The notes below the pieces were generated by a model. The model was not told the origin of the DNA. It did not search any database and saw only the letters and a list, made by a program, of their open reading frames with translations. Shown piece by piece: positions 7,741 to 16,675 of a stretch of DNA of 64,000 nucleotides (its first letter is position 1; each line of letters begins with the position of its first letter). The translations under genes and the position numbers were made by a program. The stretch is from CALFML01 sp044222245 (GTDB lineage: Bacteria; Myxococcota_A; Polyangia; Palsa-1104; JAEUJZ01), in NCBI GenBank assembly GCA_044222245.1, contig JBGANQ010000002.1, positions 62,001 to 126,000 of the forward strand. Direction: 5' to 3'.

Positions 7741-8949
7741 CTACCTTAGCCTCAGCGCGCTTACAATCTCTTGCCAGTTGTAATAAAGGAAGTTCTTGCC
7801 GCTGCGGTTACTGACCACCAGGAGTCCGCTCCCATAGCGGCTGCCGAGCGGCGCCGAGGTCACGGCGATCCCATCGATGAAGTCGGCGTTCAAGCTGAGC
7901 GTCGCCACCAGCGGCTGGCTGTTCGGGTTGCCCGGCACGCCCGCCCGGCTCCACAGCAGCACGCGGCTCTGGCTCGCGGTCTGGTCGACGCTCAGGAGGT
8001 AGCCGCTGCCGTCGGCCTTCTCATAAAGGGCCAGGCCATTGCGGTCGCCGGCAAACTCGCTCTGGCCGAACACCGTGAGCTCGGTGTTGGCGTTTGGCGC
8101 GTCGGGATCGGCCAGATACTTGCGGATGCCAAACGACTTGTCGGTGTAATACAGATACCCCGCCGCGTCGTCGACCAGGATGCCCTTCACGTCGGCATCG
8201 CCGGGGGTGGTGATGGTGCTGAACTCGCCGAAGCGGCGCGCGTAGGTGAGGTTGATCTTGCCCGCCACATAGTCGAGCCGGTACTGATACAGGTAGTCGG
8301 TCATCGGCCCCGAGCGCGGGCTCACCACTACAAACCCCAGGTTGTCGCTGGCCCGCCGGTATAGCGCCACCCCCACCGGCACCGCAGAGTCGCCGGTGCG
8401 ATCCTTGAACACGTCGGTAAAGCCGGTGATGTCGGTCAGCTGACCGCTGGCGCGATCGATGGAGTAGATGCGGATAAGCGCCGCTCCCGCCTCGGCGACG
8501 GCGACCAGATCCAGGGTCTGGCCGCCGAGCATGAACCCGGTCTTGACGTCGACGAGCCCCGGCTGCATGAGCAGGTTTGAGCTCTGCAGGTTCTGGCCGC
8601 TCAGATCGTAGGAGTAAAGCCGCCCCATCGCCTGGGTGCGGTCGCTGGCGAACACCAGGCTCTTATTCGGATCGGCGCTGTTCATCCAGATGGCGGCATC
8701 GAGCGGATTGTTGGGCAGCGGGGGACTTGTGCCCACCGTCGAGGTGAGCATCCCGGTCGTCGGTCCCATGTCGGCGCTGACCTGCGGACCGGGGTCCTGA
8801 CAGCCGAGCGCGCCCACCGCGAGCGCCGAAAGGACGCTGCGGACGCCGATGCGGCGATAGCGGCGGCGCCGGCCCCCCGACTCTGGCGGCCCCGCCGCCG
8901 CTGCGCGCTGGCCCTCAGGCTCGTACTCGGTCTGCATGTCTGTCGTCAT
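7741..8949 (-). CDS. beta-propeller phytase-like lipoprotein
   Basis: The 402-aa product begins with an arginine-rich stretch and a hydrophobic segment ending in a lipobox (VGALGC, Cys at about 50), so it should be lipidated and exported. The mature part follows the six-bladed phytase layout: NNPLDAAIWMNSADPNKSLV, LYSYDLSGQNLQSSN, VDVKTGF, LDLVAVAEAGAALIRIYSID, DADVKGILVDDAAGYLYY, FAGDRNGLALYEKADGSGYL, FIDGIAVTSAPLG and GLLVVSN. Family members cleave myo-inositol hexakisphosphate using calcium-bound water. Several canonical residues are changed (for example EGC to KGI), so activity on phytate is uncertain. The gene has its own transcription unit, divergent from the kinase at 9146. Confidence 0.82.
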   Translation of the reverse strand: MTTDMQTEYEPEGQRAAAAGPPESGGRRRRYRRIGVRSVLSALAVGALGCQDPGPQVSADMGPTTGMLTSTVGTSPPLPNNPLDAAIWMNSADPNKSLVFASDRTQAMGRLYSYDLSGQNLQSSNLLMQPGLVDVKTGFMLGGQTLDLVAVAEAGAALIRIYSIDRASGQLTDITGFTDVFKDRTGDSAVPVGVALYRRASDNLGFVVVSPRSGPMTDYLYQYRLDYVAGKINLTYARRFGEFSTITTPGDADVKGILVDDAAGYLYYTDKSFGIRKYLADPDAPNANTELTVFGQSEFAGDRNGLALYEKADGSGYLLSVDQTASQSRVLLWSRAGVPGNPNSQPLVATLSLNADFIDGIAVTSAPLGSRYGSGLLVVSNRSGKNFLYYNWQEIVSALRLR

Positions 8950-9145
8950 GAGCGTTCCCCCAATCGGCTTATTCGGTGTCTAGTCGAGTCTAGTGATGCC
9001 CGGGCTGGCGGCGCCCTCCAAGCCCCGTCGCGCGCCGACGCCGGCGCTGAGCCCGGCGTCCGCGCGGCGGCTTGGCCACCCTCCCCGTCGCCGCGCCGCT
9101 AGAGAGGGTCCGGTGATCTGTGCTACCCTAGGCGAGACCTATTCT

Positions 9146-12100
9146 ATGTCGTCTTCTCCCCCAGGGATGGCGCTTACCAAGCGCTGCGCTGTATGCGGCC
9201 GCATCTACAACTATAACGAGCGCCACTCGTGCGCCGCCGGCGCGATCTCCGAGCCGGCCATCGGCACCGGCAGCCCGAGTAACCCGGGAGTGGAGGAGGC
9301 CGCCGATCCGATCCTCGGGGCGGTGCTGGGGGATCGCTACCTGATGCTGGCGCGCCTGAGCCGCGGCGGCATGGGAGTGGTCTACAAGGCGCGGCACGTC
9401 CTTTTGGACACACCGGTGGCGGTGAAGATCCTCCTTGAGCCGCAGGATCAGGTGGCCCAGCTGCGCTTCCTGCAGGAGGCCAAGCTCGCCTCGCAGATCC
9501 GCCACCCCAACACCGTGTACATCTCGGACTTCGGCGTGCTCGATGACGGCCGCTCGTACCTGGTGATGGAGCTCTTGCACGGTCCGACGCTCGGCAAGGT
9601 CCTGCGCGCAGGTCCCATGCCGGCGCTGCGAGCGTGCCGGATCGCCGCCCAGATCGCCACCGGCCTGCAGGCGGTGCACGACCGCGGCATCGTCCATCGG
9701 GATCTCAAGCCGGACAATGTCTTTCTCGTCGAGCAGGATGGCGACAAGGACCACGTCAAGATCGTCGACTTCGGCATCGCCCTCAAGGCGCGGGCGGCGG
9801 CGGCGCGGGCGGCGGGGAGCATGCCCGGGGTGTCGGCGATGATGAACCTGGGCCCGGCGCCCGCCGGGGGGGCGCGCGACAACAGCCGCTACACCTTGGC
9901 CGGCACGGTCATGGGCACCCCGCACTACATGTCGCCCGAGCAGATCGAGGGCGAGGACCTCGACGCGCGCTCGGATGAGTACGCGCTCGGCTGCATCCTC
10001 TACGAGCTGCTCACCGGCACCGTCCCCTTTGACGCCGCCGAGCCGTCGGCGGTCCTGCTGCGGCACCTGGCCAGCGACGTCCAGCCGCTGCGCGAGCGCT
10101 ACCCCCAGGGTCGCGCGCCGGCCTCGCTGGAGGCGGTGGTGATGCGCATGCTGGCCAAGCAGCGCAGCGAGCGCTTCCCGACCATGCGCGATGCCGCCGA
10201 GGCGCTGCGGCAGGAGGCCGAGAAGCTGACCGGCCGCCAGAGCTCGCAGGTAATCCTGCCGCCGGGCGCGCGCAGCGGGCTGGTGATTCACGGGCGGCGG
10301 TTCTCGCTGTGGGCGGCGCTGCCGGTGGCGGCGCTGCTGCTCGGCGGCGGCATCTACCTGGGGGTTCGCGACTACCGGCGCAGCGAGCGCGGCGAGAGCC
10401 TGCGGCCAGACGAGCTGCGCGCGGTCCGCCAGCAGGCGCTGGAGCTATTGACCCGCGGCGTCCACGACCCGGATGAGGAGGTCCGGCGCAGCGTGGTCGA
10501 GGGCCTGGGGCTGGCTCGCGACCCGCGGCAGCTGCAGCTCGTGCTGCCTCTTGTTGGCGATCCCAGCGCGGCGGTGGCGGCGCAGGCGGCGATCGCCCTG
10601 GGGCTGCTCGGCGATGGCGCGGCCGCGGCGCCGCTGCTGGCCGCGGCGCGCGACAACCCGGCGGCCAACGTGCGCATGGCGGCGGCGGCGGCGGCGTGGC
10701 AGCTCGGCAAGGGGCAGGGCCGCGAGCTCTTGCTGCACGCGCTCGACGGCAGCGACGCCGGCGCCCAGCAGCGGGCGGCGTTCCTGCTGGCCGAGCAGGG
10801 CGAGCCGCGGGCCCAGGCGCTGCTCCGGCAGCTGCTCACAAGTCCGCAGCTGCCCGAAGAGTCGGCGGTGCAGCTGCTCGGCCGCCTCGCCCAGTCCGGC
10901 GACGCCGAGGCGCGGGCGCGGCTGCGCGAGCGCCTGGCCGATCCCGGGCGTCCCGCCTTCCTGCTGGCGGCGGCGCGGCTGGTGCAGCTCGGTGACGAGG
11001 TCGCGGTGCAGGCGCTGCGCGCCCGGGCGACCGCGGCGCTGCCGGCGCAGCAGCTGCTGGCGAGCCGCCTGCTGGTGACGGCCGACCCCGAGCACAGCCT
11101 GCCGCTGCTGCGGCGGGTGGCGCAGGATCCCAACGCCGACCTGCCGGCGCGGCTGGTGGCGCTGTCGGGCCTGGGGCAGGCCGGAGGCCTGGGCGAGATG
11201 CGCATCCTCCGGCCGCTGTTGGCCAAAGAGCAGCCGCCGGCGCTGCAGCGCGGCGCCGCGGTGGCGGTGCTGCAGATCTTCGCTCGCGATCCGGGCGCGC
11301 TGTCGGAGCAGGGCCTGCTGTGGGCGCACGCCGCGCTGTCGGACAGCGACTGGGTGGTCCGCGAGTCGGCGGCGGTCGTCCTCGGCGAGCTGCCGGGGTC
11401 CGAGGCGGCGGCGCTGTTGTCGAAGCTGTCGGCGGATCGGGAGCCACAGGTGCGGCGCAGCGCCCTGCGCGCGCTCGGGCGGCGAGAGCAGTCCTTTACC
11501 GCGGCCGCCCCGCAGGACGAGGCGGTGCTGGCGGCGCTGCGCGTCGGCCTCGGCGACACCGACCAGAGCGTCCGGCTGGAGGCGCTGCGCGCCCTGGCCA
11601 AGGTCGCCCAGACGCTGGTGCAGCGCGGCGCGGTTGGGCTGGGCAGCCGGCTCACCGGCTGGCTGGGCGGCATCCTTACTGAAGGCTCGGCGCTAGAGCA
11701 GGTGCTGGCCCGGGCGGCGCTGCTGGGCGCCGGCGACAGCGGTCAGAAGGCCAAGCTGCGCGAGCTCCTGCACTCTCCCAGCCCCGAGGCGCGGCGGGCG
11801 GCGCTGGAGAGCCTGGAGGCCGAGCCCGAGCTGCTGGCCAGCATGCTGGCGGACCCGGCGTCCGGGGTGCGGCTGCTCGCCGCCCGGCGGCTCGCCGAGC
11901 TGGGCGATCGACGCGCGGTGCCGGTGCTCAAAGAGGCGCTGAGCCAGGGCGGCGCCGCGGCGCGCACGGCGCAGGCGCTGCTCATTCGCCTGGGCGAGAA
12001 GCTGGCGCCGCCAGCGGCCAGCGGCCAGGACTCCGTGGAGCAGCGGCTGCAGGCGGTCGAGGCGCTGGCCAGCCTGCCGGTCGAGCAGGCGCTGGCGCAG

Positions 12101-12895
12101 CTGCTCCTGATGGCGCGCGATCATGACCCGGCGGTGCGGCGGCAGGTGGCGGTGGTGGCGGCCGACTTGCCCGGCGGCGGCCTGGCCGTGCTGCGCCTAC
12201 TCTTGGAGGACAACAACGCCAGCGTCCGCGCCCAGGCGGCGGCCCTGCTCGGTCGGCTGCAGCCGAGCCGACTCCCGGCGCCCGCTCCGACCGCCCCGGT
12301 GACCGCCAGTCCAGCGGACGCTTCGCCCGCCCGCCCCGCTGCGGCCGCTCTGGCCGCCCCCGTCGGCCCCGAGCCGCCCGTCGAGTCGCCCGCGGAGACG
12401 ACCAGCACGCCCGCCCCCGCGAGCCCGAAGTCCCTTGAGGCCCAGGCCGCAGCGCTGACCCAGAGCGCGGTCAAGCTGGTGCAGCAGCGCGACTTCAACC
12501 GCGCCCGGCAGCTGTTCGAAAAGGCGCGGCAGCTATGCGGGCGCGAGAAGAAATCCGCCGGCTGCGGCGTCCTGCTGTTCGACCTGTCCTACCAGCTGGC
12601 GCGCCTCTACGAGGCGCAAGGGTACGAGGCCGAGGCGATGGGCGAGTACGAGCGGCTGATCAAGCAGGCCGGTCGCGTCCCCGGCAAGGCCGCCGAGCTC
12701 AGCGCCGCCCAGGCGGGCGTCATCCGCCTGGCGCCGCGGCTCGGCGTCGTCATGATCACCCGCAGCAGCGGCGGCAAGTGCCAGGAAGTGACCAAGTGGA
12801 TGCCGCTCGGGGTGCACACCATCGACGTCGGGGGCCAGAAGCAAGAGGTGACCGTCCGCGCCGATGTGCCCGTGCGCGTGGGCGCGTGCCAGTGA
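9146..12895 (+). CDS. Ser/Thr protein kinase with zinc-ribbon-like N-terminus, TM segment, HEAT repeats and TPR-like tail
   Basis: A 1,249-aa protein. Residues 14-29 hold a CAVC...HSC cluster that may bind zinc. The kinase domain (about 64-350) has LSRGGMGVVYKA, VAVKIL, HRDLKPDNVF, VDFGIAL and GTPHYMSPEQ, so it should be active. A hydrophobic segment at about 385-406 (LPVAALLLGGGIYLGV) is followed by roughly 600 residues of HEAT-type repeats (recurring ARLRERLAD, VRRSALRALG, AAVALGLLG patterns), an Ala/Pro linker, and a C-terminal TPR-like block with a Cys pair. The kinase is expected in the cytosol and the repeats outside. ATG 9146 is preferred; 9167 is possible. Its stop overlaps the next gene's GTG. 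Confidence 0.9.
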   Translation: MSSSPPGMALTKRCAVCGRIYNYNERHSCAAGAISEPAIGTGSPSNPGVEEAADPILGAVLGDRYLMLARLSRGGMGVVYKARHVLLDTPVAVKILLEPQDQVAQLRFLQEAKLASQIRHPNTVYISDFGVLDDGRSYLVMELLHGPTLGKVLRAGPMPALRACRIAAQIATGLQAVHDRGIVHRDLKPDNVFLVEQDGDKDHVKIVDFGIALKARAAAARAAGSMPGVSAMMNLGPAPAGGARDNSRYTLAGTVMGTPHYMSPEQIEGEDLDARSDEYALGCILYELLTGTVPFDAAEPSAVLLRHLASDVQPLRERYPQGRAPASLEAVVMRMLAKQRSERFPTMRDAAEALRQEAEKLTGRQSSQVILPPGARSGLVIHGRRFSLWAALPVAALLLGGGIYLGVRDYRRSERGESLRPDELRAVRQQALELLTRGVHDPDEEVRRSVVEGLGLARDPRQLQLVLPLVGDPSAAVAAQAAIALGLLGDGAAAAPLLAAARDNPAANVRMAAAAAAWQLGKGQGRELLLHALDGSDAGAQQRAAFLLAEQGEPRAQALLRQLLTSPQLPEESAVQLLGRLAQSGDAEARARLRERLADPGRPAFLLAAARLVQLGDEVAVQALRARATAALPAQQLLASRLLVTADPEHSLPLLRRVAQDPNADLPARLVALSGLGQAGGLGEMRILRPLLAKEQPPALQRGAAVAVLQIFARDPGALSEQGLLWAHAALSDSDWVVRESAAVVLGELPGSEAAALLSKLSADREPQVRRSALRALGRREQSFTAAAPQDEAVLAALRVGLGDTDQSVRLEALRALAKVAQTLVQRGAVGLGSRLTGWLGGILTEGSALEQVLARAALLGAGDSGQKAKLRELLHSPSPEARRAALESLEAEPELLASMLADPASGVRLLAARRLAELGDRRAVPVLKEALSQGGAAARTAQALLIRLGEKLAPPAASGQDSVEQRLQAVEALASLPVEQALAQLLLMARDHDPAVRRQVAVVAADLPGGGLAVLRLLLEDNNASVRAQAAALLGRLQPSRLPAPAPTAPVTASPADASPARPAAAALAAPVGPEPPVESPAETTSTPAPASPKSLEAQAAALTQSAVKLVQQRDFNRARQLFEKARQLCGREKKSAGCGVLLFDLSYQLARLYEAQGYEAEAMGEYERLIKQAGRVPGKAAELSAAQAGVIRLAPRLGVVMITRSSGGKCQEVTKWMPLGVHTIDVGGQKQEVTVRADVPVRVGACQ

Positions 12896-14562
12896 GCGGG
12901 CGCCGCGGTCGCCAGCGCCTCGCCCTGGCCGCCGCCCTGCTCATGCTGCCGGTTCCGGCGGTGGCGCGAAAGCCGGCGCGCCCGGCAGCCCGGCCCCGCG
13001 CCGCCGGCGGCGAGTCCGCCGAGCGCCTGGTGCGCAGCAGCGATGCGGCGCTGCAGGCCGGCGACCCGGCGGCGGCGGAGCGCATCCTGAGCGGCTGGCT
13101 GCGCAGCCAGGGGGCGCAGGCGGCGCTGTTCCACCTGGGTCGCGTCGCGCTGGCGCAGGGGCGGGCGGTGGCGGCACAGGACTTCATGCGCCGCTTTCTC
13201 GCCGCCAGTCCGGACAGTCCGCCGGCGCAGCGCCAGGAAGCCGAGCGCGCCCTGGGCCCGCCGCTGCCGAGCGGTGAGGTGGCCGTGCTGGGCGAGCCCG
13301 GCGGCTGGGTGCGGCTCGACGGCCGTCTGGTCGGGCAGCTGCCGCTGCCGCTGCCGCTGCTAGTCGCCCCCGGGGCCCATGAGGTCGAGCTGGAGGTGCC
13401 CGCCGCGTCAGAGCTGGCGCCGCGGAAGGCGCCGCTCAAGGCAGCCCTGACCGTCAAGGCCGAGCGCTACACCGAGGTCCGCTTCGAGCGCGCCACCGCC
13501 GCGGTCATGATCAGCGAGCTGCCGACCCTGCTCCTGTTCCTGCAGGCCCGCGGCCGGGCGAGCGAGGCCGCAGCGCGCCTGCAGCAGGCGGTGGTCGAGC
13601 GGCTGCGCAGCGAGCGGCTGACCGCGCTGCCGACCCCGCTGCCGGCGGCGACGGGCTGCGCCGAGGGGCCGCTGTGCCAGCTCGCCGTGCTCGCCGAGCG
13701 CGGCGTGTCCGAGGCCCTTCTTGTCGAGGTCGAGGCGCTCGGCGGCGCCCCGGGCGACGGCCCGCCGGCCGGTCCGGCGCCGGCCACCGCCGACTTCCGC
13801 ATCAAGGTGAGCCTGCTCGATGCCCAGGTCGGCGAGGTCGCCCACAAGAGCGAGCAGCGCTGTGCCGGCTGTACCGTGGAAGCCCTGGCGGCGCAGGTGG
13901 CCGGTGCGAGTTCGGAAGCGGCGCTGCAGGGCCGCAGCCGGCGGCGCGGTGAGCTGGTCGTGACCACCGATCCGCCGGGAGCGATCCTCGAGCTGTCCGG
14001 GCGCATCGTCGGTCCCACCCCTTACCGCGGTGTCCGTTTCACCGGCAGCTACGCTGCCATGCTGCGCCACCCCGGCTACCAGGAGCTGACCCAGCCGGTC
14101 GTCATCGAAGAGGGGCGGCCCGCCGAGCTGCGCCTCAAGCTGGAGCCGGTGATGGTGATGGGGGCGGCCGCCGTCGACCAGCTGGTGCAGCCGGTGCGGC
14201 TTGTAGAGCACGCCGCGCGCCCGCCGTGGCGCCTGGGGCTCGGGGCCGGGCTCACGCTCGGCGGGGTGGTGACCGCCGGCTTCGGCGCCGCGGCGCTGGC
14301 GACCGATGGCGGCTGCTATGCTCCCCCGGTCCCCCCGGCGCAGCAGTGCGAGCTGCGCTACTCGACGCTGCCGCTCGGCGCGGGGCTGCTTGGCGCCGGC
14401 GCGGCGGTGACGCTCCTTGGGATGGTGCTGATGGCGGTGCCGGGACCGCGGCGCGAGTACAAAACGACAGTGACCTTGCACAGGTGCCCGGCGGGCCGCG
14501 GCCCGTCCTCGGCCGCGGCGGCTGGCGGGTCAACCTGGTGTGCTGACCCGGGAGGGCGCTGA
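12892..14562 (+). CDS. secreted PEGA-domain protein with TPR-like N-terminus (copy 1)
   Basis: Start GTG 12892 overlaps the kinase stop (GTGA). The 556-aa product opens with an Arg-rich signal peptide ending near PVPAVA. A TPR-like region (SDAALQAGDPAAAERIL, then FHLGRVALAQGRAVAAQ) is followed by a short PEGA-like hairpin (GGWVRLDGRLVGQLPL) and a clear PEGA domain at about 353-420 (LVVTTDPPGAILELSG...YRGVRF). Two hydrophobic segments near 445-500 flank a Cys-containing loop. PEGA domains are surface-associated and often accompany kinases. The 32996 product has the same order (TPR-like, PEGA, two TM with GGC loop), so the two are paralogues. It is coupled to the FG-GAP gene by a TGATG overlap. 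Confidence 0.85.
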   Translation: MSGRRGRQRLALAAALLMLPVPAVARKPARPAARPRAAGGESAERLVRSSDAALQAGDPAAAERILSGWLRSQGAQAALFHLGRVALAQGRAVAAQDFMRRFLAASPDSPPAQRQEAERALGPPLPSGEVAVLGEPGGWVRLDGRLVGQLPLPLPLLVAPGAHEVELEVPAASELAPRKAPLKAALTVKAERYTEVRFERATAAVMISELPTLLLFLQARGRASEAAARLQQAVVERLRSERLTALPTPLPAATGCAEGPLCQLAVLAERGVSEALLVEVEALGGAPGDGPPAGPAPATADFRIKVSLLDAQVGEVAHKSEQRCAGCTVEALAAQVAGASSEAALQGRSRRRGELVVTTDPPGAILELSGRIVGPTPYRGVRFTGSYAAMLRHPGYQELTQPVVIEEGRPAELRLKLEPVMVMGAAAVDQLVQPVRLVEHAARPPWRLGLGAGLTLGGVVTAGFGAAALATDGGCYAPPVPPAQQCELRYSTLPLGAGLLGAGAAVTLLGMVLMAVPGPRREYKTTVTLHRCPAGRGPSSAAAAGGSTWCADPGGR

Positions 14563-15851
14563 TGCCAAGCTGGCGAACTATTGGGCGCGGAGCCGCGAGC
14601 GGCCTCGCTGTTTTGGCGCTTGTCACTCCGCTGGGCCTTGGGGCCTCGTCGTGTGGCCCGCTGTTTGGCGGCTTTACCGCAGACAATCCCGACAACTGCG
14701 TGCGCAACGCGGCGCTGTGCGCCGACCCGGCCCAGGCCTGTAACCCGCTGACCAAGCTGTGCGAGCCCGCGGTGGTGCTGTCCGCCGTCGAGCCGCCCGG
14801 CGGCTCCAACCTGGGGGGAGAGCTGGTGACGCTGACCGGCGACCGCTTCGTCCCCGGCATGCAGGTCAGCTTCGATGGCGTGCCGGCCGCTGCGGTCACG
14901 GTCAGCGGGGGGCAGATGCTCACTGCGCTGACCCCGCCGCGCCCCGGCCGCCAGGGTCCGGTTGCCGTCGAGCTCGTGCACCCCGAGGGCCAGCGCGTGC
15001 AGCGGCAGGCGCTGTTTCGCTACTACGGCGAGGTGACCTTCCAGCAGCAGTGCTTCCCCGGCCCCGGCAACAGCCGCCTCTTGATCGCCGCTGACTTCAA
15101 CGGGGACGGCAAGGCCGATCTCGGCGTCGGCAACTACACCCTTGTGCGCACCTACCTGAGCAGCGGCGACGGACTGTCCTTCACGGCGCCGTTTGACTTA
15201 AATCCCGGCGGGCAGCCGCTGGCGCTAGCCGCCGGCGACGTCAACCGCGACGGCCGGCCCGATCTGGTGGTGCCTACGGTCAGCGCCACCAGCGCAGTGG
15301 TGACGGCGCTCGGCACTGGCAGCGGCACCTTCCAGACTCCGCTCAAGACGGCAACCACCAGTGCCGCCTATGGGCTGGCGCTGGCCGACGTCAACGGCGA
15401 CAAGAACCTGGATGCCCTGTCGCTGCAAGGCAAGAACCTGGTCGTGCAGCTGGGTCAGGGGGACGGGACCTTCCAGGCCGAGCAGAGCACGCCGGCCCTC
15501 ATGCAGAGCGCCGGCAGCAGCTCGGTGATCACCGCGGTCGATCTGGACGGAGACGGGCTGCTCGACGTCCTCCCGATCAACACGATAGAGCAGAGCTTCA
15601 GCATCCTGTTTGGTCGTGCCGGGGGCTTTGGGGCGCCGCAGGTGTTCGCGCTGACGGCGCCGCCCGTCCAGGCGGTAGTCAGTGACTACAACCAGGACGG
15701 CACCCCCGATGTGGCGATCGCCCTGAACCGCACTGCCCGCGAGGTCGATCTGTTCCAGGGACTCGGCGGCCGGCGCTTCAGCCCGCTGTCCACCCTGATG
15801 CTGCCGAGCAACGTGCGGCTGGAAGCGCAAGGCGACCTGAACGCAGATTAA
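14562..15851 (+). pseudogene. FG-GAP/IPT-TIG surface protein, 5' part, interrupted by insertion
   Basis: The open frame encodes 429 aa: a signal peptide with a possible lipidation Cys (GASSC, about 31), a Cys-rich NPDNC...LC linker, an IPT/TIG immunoglobulin-like domain (about 73-160), and FG-GAP repeats with calcium loops DFNGDGKAD, DVNRDGRPD, DVNGDKNLD, DLDGDGLLD and DYNQDGTPD. The next repeat begins GDLN and then breaks into AD-stop. The missing remainder, DLNGDGVAD and 70 more residues, lies at 32734-32973. Joining the parts at GACCTGAACG gives 503 aa, close to the 496 aa of the intact paralogue at 34578. The truncated protein may still be made. Start by TGATG overlap with the PEGA gene. 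Confidence 0.85.
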
Positions 15852-15852
15852 G
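15834..15852. other. left junction (site A) of the inserted DNA, attL-like
   Basis: GACCTGAACG (15834-15843) is the last FG-GAP sequence, and CAGATTAAG follows. The 19 bases match site B (22304-22322) at 17 positions, and the first ten match site C (32734-32743) exactly. Host coding homology stops here and resumes at site C. Confidence 0.75.
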
Positions 15853-15922
15853 GCCGCTTAAGTGAAATCCTCCGGGCTACGGGACGCCGCGCTGGCGGCG
15901 GCACCCGGTCCGGGACAGCGGA

Positions 15923-15939
15923 CCTTTGCCGGCCAAAGG
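15923..15939 (-). terminator. possible terminator hairpin after the DUF2007 gene
   Basis: CCTTTG, loop CCGGC, CAAAGG, 11 bases past the stop of the minus-strand gene at 15950. The stem is six pairs and no clear T-run follows, so the call is weak. Confidence 0.3.
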
Positions 15940-15949
15940 ACGCGGCGCT

Positions 15950-16555
15950 TCAAGGAAAGCCCACCGGCAGCTGCTCGGAGCAGCCGCTGCCAAAGTGGAC
16001 GGGAGTACCTTGGAGGGGCCAAAGGACGAGCAGGAAGACCGTCCACGCCACAGCGTTGGCGACCAAGGCGACGCCGAGCCGAGCCCAGAAGCGGAGCGGC
16101 AGCCGGCCCCTGGTCAGCAGCACGCGCAGGAGCAGCCAGGTGGCGTAGATATGCACCGGCGGCAGCACGAGCCCGATGATCGCGGCCCGAAAGGCGCGCA
16201 CCGCGAGCTCCTCGCGCGGGGTCAGGCGGCCGGCGGCCTGCTCTTCGGCCTCGGCCTCGGCGAGCCGCTGCGGGTCGAGGTCGGTCAGCGGGCTGTCGGG
16301 CCCGTCGCTGCTCGCCCCGGGCTCGGCGGCCGCGGCGCTGTCGGGCGGACGCAGGATGGCGCGCGCCACTTCGGCGTCTTGCTGGCGCACCTGCAGCCGC
16401 ACCCCGCCGAGCGCCGGTGACAGGTGCCACGCCAGCCCGACCGTGTTATCGCCGACGAGGATCGCCGCTATGCCGGCGGCGTCGAGCAGGCTCTTGGCGA
16501 AGTTCGCCTCATCGAGGCGATGAAAGCGGCCGACGGTGACAAAGGTATCGTCCAT
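15950..16555 (-). CDS. DUF2007 (signal-transducing-like) membrane protein
   Basis: A 201-aa protein. Residues 1-75 form a DUF2007 domain (FVTVGRFHRLDEANFAKSLL, AAGIAAILVGDN, VRLQVRQQDAEVARAIL), a small alpha-beta fold found alone or on membrane proteins with no settled function. An acidic Ala/Asp-rich linker follows, then two hydrophobic segments (AIIGLVLPPVHIYATWLLL and LVANAVAWTVFLLVLWPL). ATG 16555 is chosen because the family domain starts right after it; the frame stays open upstream without coding character. Neighbour 16676 is on the same strand, 120 bases upstream. Confidence 0.75.
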   Translation of the reverse strand: MDDTFVTVGRFHRLDEANFAKSLLDAAGIAAILVGDNTVGLAWHLSPALGGVRLQVRQQDAEVARAILRPPDSAAAAEPGASSDGPDSPLTDLDPQRLAEAEAEEQAAGRLTPREELAVRAFRAAIIGLVLPPVHIYATWLLLRVLLTRGRLPLRFWARLGVALVANAVAWTVFLLVLWPLQGTPVHFGSGCSEQLPVGFP

Positions 16556-16675
16556 GGCGGTTTTGCTCAGCGCGAGACAGACCCCGCCATCGTAGCACGA
16601 GGGCCCCGGCGCGACCGGCGAGCGCCGCGAAGACCGCGCCCTTTGGTGCGGCGGTTCCTTGCGCGCGCGGAGCAA

